From Brettanomyces bruxellensis (lineage: Eukaryota; Ascomycota; Pichiomycetes; Pichiales; Pichiaceae): a stretch of 64,000 nucleotides of DNA. The first letter of the stretch is position 1. Each line of letters begins with the position of its first letter. Shown here piece after piece: positions 1 through 9,810 of the stretch. The position numbers were made by a program, and so were the translations under genes. Location: assembly GCF_011074885.1 (NCBI RefSeq), contig NC_054690.1, forward strand, positions 2,795,001 through 2,859,000. Direction: 5' to 3'. The notes under the pieces were generated by a model. That model saw nothing but the letters and a program-made list of their open reading frames with translations. It was not told where the DNA came from and searched no databases.

Positions 1-533
1 GACAAAATGCAGAAAACACGACGGAATTGATATAAAATAAAATTAAGTGACACAGATCTAGCAGTACCCGCAGCAAAAAGAACAAGAGAATAACTTCCAC
101 TAAAAAGGCAGGTGGCTGTTCTCTTGCTGTATGAATCAAACGAAGGTTCGGTGTTCTTTTGTCACGATCCCTATGACAAAGGTAAAAAGTCCAAATATAG
201 CTTTCTATGAGTCCGATAGCACATCTGAACTAATTATCAAAATTCATGGCTTGATTATCTTCTGACGCAACACTGTCGAACAAGAAAGCGAAATGATGCT
301 GCGTTTAAAAGCCTTTCCTCTTCTCGTAACCTTCTTCTTTTCTTTCTTGCTCAAAATATGAGTTCCTATAATAAAAGAGTTAGTCCACAACTTTGCAAGA
401 AACTGGAGAATAAGCTATGCCAGGGTATCAAATAAAATATTAGGATCCCATAAGTCAGAACAATGAACCATTGAAAACAAAATGAACAATAAAAACTAAA
501 AAAGACAAAAGGGCAAGAACTCAATCAAGACTA
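1..533. other. intergenic, left edge
   Basis: No ORF or RNA gene that I can support. The sequence is AT-rich and lies downstream of the minus-strand SUR7-family gene, so it probably holds that gene's 3' UTR and terminator plus flanking DNA of a gene outside the window. Confidence 0.5.
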
Positions 534-1466
534 TCAAAGTGATTCCTCATCTGTATTTCTTCTGTTTCTTTTGATTTTAAAGAACCTAATTCCACCCTCG
601 TTTGATGGAAGTGCACCCTGTGTGAATTCGTTTCCTGTATCACTTGCGGAGACAACTTTTTGAGATTGCTCTGCACTTAATGGAACATTAATCTGTGATT
701 GCTGGGCAGCCGTCTGTGGAAGAGATTCAAGGTCATCTTCTGGTCCGGGCTGCATTTGCTGCTGCTGATTCAATTCCATGGCCCTCTGATTTGCAATGGT
801 ATCTCTATGAATCACGTATGCTTTACGAAGTGCTCCACAACAGGTAAGGAAGAACACTATAAGAAGGCATGCAACTGCAGCCCAGCATAATCCCATCATG
901 GTAGGACCAATCTTTGCCGATCTCCCAGAGTCAGAAAACTTTTGTCTTGCAAGAACAGAAACTGCAGTTTGACATGCAGAACCTGCGAGAACAAAAATCA
1001 TGGCAAAAGTAACGAAAAACGTTGTAACCCGTCTCATAGATTTCCAGCATGGGGAAAAGATATAACAAATAAAAGAAACTCCTGAAAATATAAGTGCAAT
1101 TAGAAGGAAAGGAAAGGCAAACCTTGAAAGATAGTAGTACGTATCCCTGTTCACAACAAAGTCTTGTGGTAAGCTTGTACTGTTTCCAAAATTATCCAAT
1201 GGAGATAAAGGCGAGTCTGGTCCCTGAGATGTACAGTTCCCGTTTTTCGAGGATTCATAAGCAGTTGGATGACACAATCCCCAGAATGTCCATCTTGTGA
1301 CATCGCCACCAGCATCGTGAATTGTGGATGTATCAACCTGAAGCCAATAAAACTCGTTGAACGGGAAATTGCTGACTGAACCCGAAAACACGACAAACAA
1401 AAGGCACAACGTAGCACCTGCCACTAGTAAAAATGATAAAGCCTTGTTGATAAATGCAAGCAACAT
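534..1466 (-). CDS. SUR7/PalI-family plasma-membrane protein
   Basis: 310 aa. Four hydrophobic segments are visible, at roughly residues 8-29, 115-137, 148-170 and 188-212, with a long loop between the first and second. The loop carries the family-type motif W-x-F-W-G-L-C near residue 60 and further cysteines. The tail is cytosolic, hydrophilic and Gln-rich. This layout matches the Sur7/Fmp45/Pun1 family of eisosome-associated proteins, which act at plasma-membrane furrows and in cell-wall integrity. The start is the first ATG and directly precedes the first membrane segment, as is typical of the family. I cannot assign it to one paralogue, so no symbol is given. It diverges from MMS4 across a 1.4 kb region. 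Confidence 0.85.
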   Translation of the reverse strand: MLLAFINKALSFLLVAGATLCLLFVVFSGSVSNFPFNEFYWLQVDTSTIHDAGGDVTRWTFWGLCHPTAYESSKNGNCTSQGPDSPLSPLDNFGNSTSLPQDFVVNRDTYYYLSRFAFPFLLIALIFSGVSFICYIFSPCWKSMRRVTTFFVTFAMIFVLAGSACQTAVSVLARQKFSDSGRSAKIGPTMMGLCWAAVACLLIVFFLTCCGALRKAYVIHRDTIANQRAMELNQQQQMQPGPEDDLESLPQTAAQQSQINVPLSAEQSQKVVSASDTGNEFTQGALPSNEGGIRFFKIKRNRRNTDEESL

Positions 1467-2836
1467 TTCTGGATTCTTGTGGATATGAATACTTCAAAAA
1501 TATGATGACAATTAATTAGTCGAAGAATGTGGTCCAGACTTTGAATTCAAGTGAATAAATTGCGAAGCCTATGTCGTCGGAATGAAACGATATTTAAAGC
1601 CTAATGGTGCTTGTATCCAACTGAATAAAGGGTAAAATGTAGTGAGTACCGAGGTTATTTACTCAATATTCCAAGCTTGTTGTCTGCTAATGCTTCTTGA
1701 ATGAGATGAAACGTAAACTTTTCAAAGCCTCTTCCAGGTAAATTCTTATTGTGGGTAGTTCTTGATATGTATACAACGTCGTTAAAAATATCGATACAGA
1801 ACTGTAAAAAATTGATATTGACTTGTTTTGTGGGTTTAAGATACAAAAATTAGAACATAAACTCTAAAGACTGTTTATGTGAAGAAAATAAAGTTGAAAA
1901 TGAATGCAGGAGGCAGAGAATAAACATATTTACCTTTGTGCTGCTCCTAGTAAGGGAAAAGAAAAATATAGAAATAAATAAAGGAAGCAATTAAAAAGAA
2001 GAATTTTTTCTTTGCTCTTCTTCCTAAAAAGTCAACATGCAATAACCAAAAGCGTAAACAAATATCCTAACAAGGAAGACTGCTTTAATTAATTTCAATT
2101 TTTCTTTGTTTACTTGCCGAACACAGCAGAAATTGTAAAGCCGGGGAGAGGGATGGGGGTCTGACTGCTTTTAAAGTGCGGATGCATTTAGCAATGCATG
2201 CCTTCAAATGTCAACCTCAGAAAAAATAACTCGAGGATTTAGCAGTCGCTTATGCTTATCAAAACTTCTTGCAAACTCGTTATAGTGATCTCATTTTCTC
2301 CCAAACTAGTTAGTGGGGTTTTCTGCTGCTTTATTTGATAGAAATTTCTTACAGCCTTTTTCATGACCCATTTTTGGTTAACGCGAAAACAATCCCTTTC
2401 GATTAAAGTGATATTTGTCTTGCTACAATAATATAGAGCAGCATATAACACATAAGTTGCTTTAATACATATATATATATACAGGATTCGTTTCAAAACC
2501 GTGGACGAAATTTAAAGTAAAAGCATAAGCTATTTAATTTGTGTTGTGTTTCGAAGCTTTTGTCACAGTTCAAATTTGATTTTTGAATCAATTATTATTT
2601 TCTTGCCTCTCCTAAAACATTTTATTTTATTTTTTTCTGCCGCCCCCCTCACTCAGCTCTGTCGGACACTTTTTTTTCGTCTTTTTTTTTTAAAAAATTG
2701 AGGCCAATCCACGGCACCTCTTTGCATCATCTTAAGCCAATAGACGCGTAAATATAATATGTACTTATTTTATAATTCTTAGCCTCGTAACAGGATATGT
2801 ATTTATTATATTCATGTGTATAACAAGCAGTATGGA
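1467..2836. other. divergent intergenic region SUR7-like / MMS4
   Basis: About 1.4 kb between two divergently transcribed genes. The short ORFs inside it are AT-rich and resemble nothing known. It contains poly-T and pyrimidine tracts near 2630-2690 and an MCB-like ACGCGT close to MMS4 (listed separately). Confidence 0.55.
2744..2749. promoter_or_regulatory. MCB-like ACGCGT box upstream of MMS4
   Basis: A perfect ACGCGT lies 88 bp upstream of the inferred MMS4 ATG. In budding yeasts this MluI cell-cycle box binds MBF and drives G1/S expression of replication and repair genes, which suits a nuclease subunit. A single 6-mer could also occur by chance. Confidence 0.4.
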
Positions 2837-4755
2837 ATGTCCGAGAATATTGTTATAGATTTGAGTGACCCCGTCCTTAATTTGTAAGTTTCAAGCTTTT
2901 TGATTTCAATTGGGATGCTATCAATAGTCCTATATTGACATGTTACTAACCTTTTTCATTAAGTCATACGTCAACCAAGGCTCCTCAGGTCATAGAACTC
3001 GATGATTCAAGTGATGAACCGCCCTCTGATGGGTATGATGATCTCGATAAAATTTTCAACTTTGACAGTGTAAAAAACGTGAAGCAAGTTAGCACACATA
3101 GCCATCAGGATTCTTCCATCTTAAGCAGAAAGGGCATTGGCTCTGAGTTTCCATCATCCCCAGTAGCATCTTCTGAACCATTGAAAATTACGGTTCATAA
3201 AAAATCCAACGTTTGCCTTAGTTCGCAAGATGACCATACCAGAATTAATCGTCAGATGAATGCGATTGATAATATAGACAATCTGGATTTAAAGAGTGAC
3301 AATGATAATGATGATGATGATGATCTTTTAATAGTCGGTGAAAATGAGATTAAAAAGGATAATCCGATTTCGGATACAGAAAGTTCTGACATTTCTGAAA
3401 TCAGCCTGTCTGTTGCCACCTCATCACTAAATATAAGTCATAACCAACAATATGGCTCGAAAAAGCGAGATTCTTTGAATATGAATAGTTGTGATATTAG
3501 TTCGATCTCAAATATTACAAGTAGTGATGATATTGTCATTGAAGGTCTTATAGATCGACCTACAAAAGGTGAAATCAAATCAAACTCACCTTTACGATTT
3601 AATCACTCTTCTACGGCCGAGCTGAACCGTGATTACGACTCTACAAAAATTAGTTCACAATCAGTCGTTGAAAATGGAAAGCAATCATATAATGATGCTG
3701 AACTTCAGAACATGCTAAACATCGCTCGACAAAACAATCCTAAATTGTTGAAACAGGTAAATAAAATCAAAAAGACAAAAGAGGATCTTACTGCTGAAAT
3801 GATAGCGTCGTTTGACGCAAGCTTATTGTCCTCGTTAAAATGTGTGAATCCGAATTTTTCGAAGTTTCTCGAACCCGTTGGTATTACGACGCATTTAGAT
3901 CCCGATACTTATCCAACCATTAAGTTTCAGCGGAAGGTCAGTGCTGTCTACTTTTCTTCTGCCGGAGTTTTTGTTCCAGTGAAACCTCATATAGAGTATG
4001 AAGGAACATTGGCGCTATTTTATGATGCAAAAGAGCTACCAAGCTTGCTCGAGCACAATTCTTTGGACAAAACGCTAAGTTATGTGTCAAAGAAGTATAG
4101 GACGTCCAAAATTGTTATTTTCTTAAATGGTTACTCGTCCTACGTTCAATCCATAACTTCTAAATTGAATCGTCAATATGTGGACAAGGTGCGCAGAGAA
4201 ATTTTATTGCAGTCTCAATCAGAGCAGAACATGGATGATAATGCAAATATGAAGCCTTCTCAGCCCGAAAAAAAGAAAAGGAAAAAAAGTCGCCAGGCTA
4301 AGGCTGCTGAGCAGATTAACACACTTCAATTTACAGCAGAGCAAATTAAAGCCCAACTTCTTCATTATGAGTTTAATTACAATGTACATATGTTTCCTAT
4401 CAAAGGGCTTAAAGATTTGGTTACTTGGATTAAAAGCTTTGGATACACACTTTCTAGTCGTCATATTGACAACAGTGAACGAAACATCGAATTTGCAAAT
4501 ATTGGAACTGTGAAGTCGGGCAAGGATGCTGCATCATCGTTCCTTGAAATGATTCAGCAGTTTAAATTTATCACTCCTGCTACAGCCAAGCGCTTCATAA
4601 AAGAATCCAAAATTGATACAATCAAAAAGTTGTACAGGGCTGTAAATATCGACGAACCTATTATTGGAAACTCTGGACGACCCTTGCTTCGAAAAAATGC
4701 GTATGACCCCATTAGAAAGGTTTTACGTTCTGACAATGAGCACGACATAGTATAG
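2837..4755 (+). CDS. MMS4: Mms4/Eme1-type subunit of the Mus81 structure-specific endonuclease (one intron)
   Basis: Join 2837-2883 and 2964-4755, 612 aa. The long ORF has no usable ATG; reading upstream gives a 47-nt first exon, a donor GTAAGT at 2884, a branch point TACTAAC at 2944-2950 and an acceptor AG at 2962-2963. Phase is kept across the splice. The N-terminal third is acidic and disordered, starting with two hydrophobic-acidic patches (NIVIDLSD and QVIELDDSSDE) that resemble SUMO-interacting motifs. The C-terminal 330 residues have the non-catalytic ERCC4 fold typical of Mms4/Eme1: a basic KKKRKKSR segment, then helices ending in a helix-hairpin-helix-like region (ITPATAKRFI). As the Mus81 partner it would act in the nucleus on recombination intermediates and stalled forks. 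Family assignment comes from overall pattern, as Mms4 proteins diverge fast. Confidence 0.8.
2884..2963 (+). other. spliceosomal intron in MMS4
   Basis: 80-nt intron with donor GTAAGT, branch point TACTAAC at 2944-2950 and acceptor AG at 2962-2963. Splicing restores an ATG-initiated frame for the downstream ORF. Confidence 0.85.
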
Positions 4756-4955
4756 TGGATTGAAGTATGACCGTTGTGCCGCATTATGAAAATGATCTTA
4801 CTTTGCTACGTAAATGGCTAGTTGTTAGTAATCGCTTAATGACCTGCTCCAAGATTTTAAGTAATTCATCTTTGAAAATGTTCTATTAAAAAATATGCGT
4901 TAGTAAAGAAAGAACAAGAAGATCTTTTAAAAAAAACTAGTCAAATTCAAAAAGT

Positions 4956-5864
4956 TTATTTCCCAACTACTGTCCTTAAATTTTTGAAATCATCTTCGTT
5001 TAAACGATCTTTCATAGAGTCAAGTCCTTCGATTTTTGAAGAAAGCCCATTCTTCTGAATGTCAGTAAACTCGAAGCCATGATTTATGAGAGTTGACAAA
5101 ATAAAAATAGCCTTATCAAGGCAATTGATTCCTCTATCCTTGTCCAATATATTCAATATAGAATCAACGATCTTATCGTCCTTCAATCTGTTGATTTTCT
5201 CCTGGCCCTCTTTAGTATTGAAGTTCGCTGTTTCGACCTCCTCCGATATAAGAGATGACAACAAAGACAATGCACGGAATTTTAGCTTATCACTTGCTTT
5301 TTCGTCTGCTAATAGATGAGGTATTAACTGCCAACCATTCAAGTCTTCGAACTGTTCATAAGCCCGTTCACTGTGCCTTGTTATGTTGGACAATGCATAT
5401 AATGCTTTGGAACGCGAATACTCGTCTGTTGAATCACCGGCTAATTTAAGAATCTTCTTAAAAGCGCCGCTTCTCCCCGACTCTTCCAAAAAATCATTTC
5501 GGGATCTAGGATTATTCTGAACTGCCGATCCAATACATGAGCAGGCCAAAGCCTGTATTTCTTTGTCTTCATTGTTGAGTTGTTCCAAAATAGATGGCCA
5601 AAGTTTCATATTCTTAAGGTTGTTGGCGTTATCTAAATTTTCTATTAGCGCTTCCATACTTTTGAGTGCCATTAACTTTTCATTTGATGTAGATTTTTCA
5701 TTCTTAAGAACTGCACCATTCTCCTTCATCAATGTGGGATCATCTTTACCTTGTACCATTCCTAAAAGTTGTGCCAATGCCTTTGGATCTGGCCTTCCGA
5801 CCCTTTCTTTGGCCTCTTTATTATTTCCCTGCTGAGCAAGGGACCATTGTAAAAGTTTTTCCAT
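4956..5864 (-). CDS. FES1: Hsp70 nucleotide exchange factor Fes1 (HspBP1 family)
   Basis: 302 aa, close to the usual ~290 aa of yeast Fes1. The N-terminus (MEKLLQWSLAQQ) and the following region with P-D-P-K-A-L-A-Q-L-L-G are characteristic. The rest is a run of Armadillo-like helical repeats, with the core A-L-A-C-S-C-I-G-S-A-V-Q-N-N-P where the family has its best-conserved repeat. Fes1 releases nucleotide and substrate from cytosolic Hsp70 (Ssa) and helps route misfolded proteins to ubiquitin-dependent degradation. It is convergent with MMS4, 200 bp away, and divergent from TFB4. No clear heat-shock element is seen in the 450 bp upstream. Confidence 0.95.
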   Translation of the reverse strand: MEKLLQWSLAQQGNNKEAKERVGRPDPKALAQLLGMVQGKDDPTLMKENGAVLKNEKSTSNEKLMALKSMEALIENLDNANNLKNMKLWPSILEQLNNEDKEIQALACSCIGSAVQNNPRSRNDFLEESGRSGAFKKILKLAGDSTDEYSRSKALYALSNITRHSERAYEQFEDLNGWQLIPHLLADEKASDKLKFRALSLLSSLISEEVETANFNTKEGQEKINRLKDDKIVDSILNILDKDRGINCLDKAIFILSTLINHGFEFTDIQKNGLSSKIEGLDSMKDRLNEDDFKNLRTVVGK

Positions 5865-6311
5865 TGTTTTACTTTATATTCCTATTTCCTGTCTTTAACA
5901 ACCTTAAAGCAAGATTCTGTAGAAAAGCTATGGTTTGCACCTGTGATAACGTTTACGTGAGGCTGTTAAGTTACTGTGATTATATATCAAATTTACTTTT
6001 TTCAAGACTTTCTTACAATTTACATTAAAGAAGGTACCAGAAACCCTGAGATAATTCTAAAAGAAAAAAAATTAAAATTAAATATTAGCTTGTTTCGCTA
6101 ATTCGACGCGTCGTTTACGGACGAAATTGTTACGTGAAGGAATTGTTTAAGTTAGTAGCTGAATCTCCTAATCAAATTTCGATCCGTTCAACAAACGGTC
6201 CGTATTTTAAAAAACGTTCGTAATCTCAATAAGCGGGCTTTTTTTTTGCCTAGGTTTGTTTCTAAGTTACTTTGGATAACTGCTTTATTGGATAGTTAAT
6301 ATCATAGCATT
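5865..6311. other. divergent promoter FES1 / TFB4
   Basis: 447 bp shared upstream region. It contains one ACGCGT at 6106-6111 and a T-rich tract near 6239-6248. There is no in-frame ATG for TFB4 here, and no convincing 5' splice site with an upstream ATG. Confidence 0.5.
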
Positions 6312-7471
6312 ATGGTGCAATAGCGGACAGAGCATTCGTGGGATTAAAAGGCAATGCCAAAGATAAATATCATATTTTGGATGAAACGCCATCTTTACTA
6401 ACAGTAATATTAGATATTAATCCTTTGGAGTGGAAAAAATTAATGGATAGCAATAACTTGCGGTTTAAAGATGTCACGAGTGCCTTACTTGTGATGTTAA
6501 ATTCTCACATGGCTCTGAACAGCGGTAATAAAGTCTCGTTGTACATCGCAAATAGTTTTTATCATGGTGCAAAGTTAGTCTTTCCATCATTTGATGATGA
6601 TGATAATGATGATTCTCAAAGTCCTAATAGTAAAGAGAAAGTTGATGATAATTCATCTTTAGAAGAAGAGAAGGTTAATGAGATAGTAAAGAAAAAGCGA
6701 TCAAGGCAAAGAAAAGTGAATGCTAGCCGAATCTTAGAAACCACTGGAATTTATAGGCAATTTCGAATTATAGATGAGACTATTGTTGACTCTTTAGATA
6801 AGATTATTAAAAATGAACCTTCAAATCTCAAGTCACTAGTCGGGAAAGGTGAAACGCATATTAAAGGAACTTTATCCGGAGCACTTTCACAAGCTTTAAG
6901 TTATATTAACAGGTTTCAAAATTCAGATGAACATTCTGGTATGAAAGCGCGGATAGTGTGCATTAGCGTAAGTGGAGACAACACATTACCTTATGTGTCT
7001 ATAATGAACTCAATTTTTGCAGCACAAAAGCAGAAGGTGTCCGTTGATGTTTGTAAGTTAGGTCCAAATTCAACTTTTCTCCAGCAAGCATCGGATTCTA
7101 CAAATGGGGTATATATATATATTAAGCATCCGCTTGGTTTAATTCAGTATTTATCCACCGCATTGTTTATTGATCCGATGCTAAGGCCAATGGTTGTTCT
7201 CCCCACAAATACAAATATTGATTTTAGAGCATCTTGCTTTATAACCAACAAAGTCGTGGATATTGGTTACGTCTGCTCTGTTTGCTTATGCATTTTAAGT
7301 GTAATACCTGAGGACGAAATTTGTCCCACATGTCACTCAAAGCTAGATCATGACCTAATTGTTATGCTTAAGAGAAAGCCTAGAGTATTACCCTTACTCA
7401 AAAAGGCAAAAAGAAAAAGAAACTCTTCTACTCCGGATATAAACCCGGTTAAAAAATTCAGGGAGAATTAA
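6312..7471 (+). CDS. TFB4: TFIIH core subunit Tfb4 (p34); start codon one base out of frame
   Basis: The open frame runs from about 6308 to 7471. It encodes the TFIIH p34 subunit: an N-terminal von Willebrand A-like domain starting at DETPSLLTVILDINP, an acidic-basic insertion, the block FLQQASDSTNGVYIYI, and a C-terminal C4 zinc site (CSVC...CPTC) about 310-335 codons in. Tfb4 binds Ssl1 within TFIIH and acts in Pol II initiation and nucleotide excision repair. The oddity is the start. The frame has no ATG upstream of the conserved domain. The only nearby ATG (6312-6314) is followed by TGCAATAGCGGAC. One extra base after ATGG would give M-x-A-I-A-D-R-A-F, matching the family's N-terminus as I remember it. 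A base error, a real frameshift, or non-ATG initiation (GTG at 6338) are all possible. Confidence 0.88.
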
Positions 7472-7634
7472 AGAAAAATAGTTGGATTACATCCATATAT
7501 TATCACCCTATTGTATATTAATCATTCTATGTTACATACATATACGATCATTATATCGGCGCTGCTGGATACGTTCCAATAGCATAATTGCACTTTAAAT
7601 TCGCCTCGTTATCTTGCTAAATTTCGTTTGGAAA

Positions 7635-8107
7635 TCATTTCGCAGCCGAACTTATAGCAGTAGTGGTAACCGAAGATGCAACCGCAGTAACTGAAGATGC
7701 AACTGCTGTGACTGTTGAAGCAACTTTACTTGGAGGAGCCCGACCCATTTTTGGGAATATAATATCCAAATAACTGACAAGAACAGAAACGGTAGCAAAT
7801 ATTATTTTCATAATTGGTGGTTGTGACTGATCAGCTGGATCCGATATGAGAGGCTCATTTAAATACGATTGAAAAGCAATGAAAAATGCAGACCATGCAA
7901 TAGCTTTGTTTCTTAGAAACATCGCAACCATCGGCATGTTCGATGCTGCAAAGTCTGATGCTTGAGTTTTTGGTGCCAAAGGAGTGTGCACATACCTACT
8001 CGCATGTACTCGTGAACTGTTAGTATATGTTCATTTAACAAAAAAGTACGGATAATTAGTACAACATACCTTTTCACTAGTTCTTCTCTAATTGCTTCCT
8101 TACCCAT
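7635..8107 (-). CDS. Asterix-like PAT-complex subunit (UPF0139 family), one intron
   Basis: Complement of join 7635-7995 and 8070-8107, 132 aa. Exon 1 encodes MGKEAIREELVK; the donor is GTATGT, the branch point TACTAAC, and the acceptor gives continuation at RYVHTPLAP. An acceptor 3 nt upstream (adding one residue) would also keep frame. Two hydrophobic helices follow: RNKAIAWSAFFIAFQSYL and IMKIIFATVSVLVSYLDIIF, with a short polar loop between. Spacing and residues (K-x-x-A-W-x-A, V-S-Y-L) match Asterix/WDR83OS, an ER chaperone that with CCDC47 shelters membrane-protein helices during insertion. The C-terminus carries a small tandem repeat (VTAVASS). Identification comes from pattern memory. 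It is a small conserved two-TM protein in any case. Confidence 0.65.
7996..8069 (-). other. spliceosomal intron in Asterix-like gene
   Basis: 74-nt intron on the minus strand with donor GTATGT, branch point TACTAAC and acceptor TAG. The octamer AGGTATGT occurs at both splice junctions. Confidence 0.8.
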
Positions 8108-9810
8108 GTTTAACTTTGTTCTTTTTTGAAATACTTTTACACTCCAGAAAAGTCTCTTGTTATCGATACGGGATGATACGTGATAGTTTTTAATTTGAGT
8201 TTTCCTTGCGTTGATATTCTGAAAAAAATGTCCATTAAATTTTGAATACAAAAAATAAATAGCGACCCGACGAAAAATCGATGGAGATCAATATTTCGCA
8301 CTTACTTACTTACTTACTTTCATGGCTTAACTTACACTTCACCTCACTATTCACTTTTACTTTGTATATCACTCACTGCCTTATCATCATTATCATTTTT
8401 TTTTTTGTGAAATGATTAACTAAGTTATTCTAAATGATTATTCTAATCTGAAACAAACCATGAATAAATATTTAAATGTAAAATTCTTTTCTTGGAGTTT
8501 CATTAAGATTTCCAGTCTACTTGGTAAAAGTAATAAAGTTGGAATCAAATTGGAAGAAAAAAAAAAATAGTACTATTCTAGATTAAACATGAAAATTATT
8601 TGTTCTGATGACCTACTAATGGCATATAGTAAACAAAGTATGGTAAACTTTAAACCTCCGAATACTTTTATGGATTACAAAAAGAAAATCCCTTGTTCAT
8701 AAAGAAGTCGTTGCGCAATAAATCTTTGTATACATCCGTGCACGAAAGATTCTTCAATACCTAAATGGAATAACTCTTCTTATTGAAGAGCGTTCGAACT
8801 ATGATTATCTCCGTGTCAAGTCCGCAGTTTCGGTAAAAATAATACGAATGGCCCTATTAAAGATGGACTGTGCATTAATCAATTATCTTGACGTCATAGA
8901 TAAATTATTTCTTACATCCGGTTACAGCTTTGATAGCCTGATAAGGGGAAAATCAGGAGTATACAGCAGAGAACTGCAGTCAAGGTTGCCTCCGCTTTTT
9001 CTCCGCTTTTAAGTGGCAAAGCAAATAAAGTTAAACAAATCGGAAATACAAATTACAGAATTCACTCAGTGGGAGAACTAATGTCACAATCGTCATTCTG
9101 TAATGACATTAAAATCTATAGTATAGATTTTCAAATGCAGGGTATCTAGTAATGAAAATGCTCTTCCGATATGTAATTTGTTCTACTTTTCTATCCCTCA
9201 TCCCCCACCCCCAAAAAAAAAACGCTACAATTGGGAATTTAGGCGTCTCCGAAATCTGACTCCGAGACTTCAACTTTTCGGGTCGCTGACAATCAGAATG
9301 GTATCGTTTATGCTGGGTAAGAATTCTTCGCGTTTGCTGACCATAAAAGGTTTCGAGGGATGCTGCCCAAAAATTTTTTTTCGCTCAAAGTAGAAGCAAA
9401 AAAGGAGGAGGGAAACAAAAAAAAAAAAAAATGATAATAGACCATTAGAAAAAGGTTCTTTCACTTGGGACTTTGGTTAACTACTAACGCTGCTTTTGCC
9501 CTTCGTTTTATTATCTCAACTTTTGCCCAGTAAGATTTAGTATATTTCCACTTTCACAACAGATCTTGACCAGTAATAGTCATATTTGTTCTTCCTGAAA
9601 CTACTATTTCATCAGAGTTTGAGGAAGGCAGATTTTATCACTTGAGTACCATCACCTGGGACAGCTTTTCTTATTTATTTTCAGTGTGGTCTTTAAGTGT
9701 GTTGTTCGATTATTCCATTTCCAAGAATACAAAATCAAACTGCACCATTCTGTTACTGCAATTTTATAACAGCAGCTAAGTAAAGGATCACTCTTGTGTT
9801 GAAAGGAAGC
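8108..9810. other. long intergenic region upstream of HMG-CoA reductase
   Basis: 1.7 kb without a supportable gene. It holds the promoter of the Asterix-like gene, a CTTA/TTAC microsatellite at about 8302-8322, two adjacent palindromes at 9092-9131, A-tracts near 9210 and 9420, and the HMG1 promoter. A TCGTTTA at 9304-9310 resembles the Upc2/Ecm22 sterol or anaerobic response core, which would suit HMG-CoA reductase, but it is a single match. Confidence 0.5.
9092..9131. repeat. two adjacent palindromes
   Basis: GTCATT (9092-9097) and AATGAC (9102-9107) form a 6-bp stem with a 4-nt loop. Immediately after it, AAAATCTATA (9111-9120) and TATAGATTTT (9122-9131) form a perfect 10-bp inverted repeat around one central base. 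It lies about 680-720 bp upstream of the HMG1 ATG. No known element is recognised. Confidence 0.6.

Noticed and set aside
1655..2496. Short minus-strand ORFs between the SUR7-like gene and MMS4
   Set aside because: Low-complexity, no motif, within a divergent intergenic region.
9178..9464. Short ORFs on both strands before HMG1
   Set aside because: Products of A- and T-tracts (KKKK, FFFF runs); no conservation signals.
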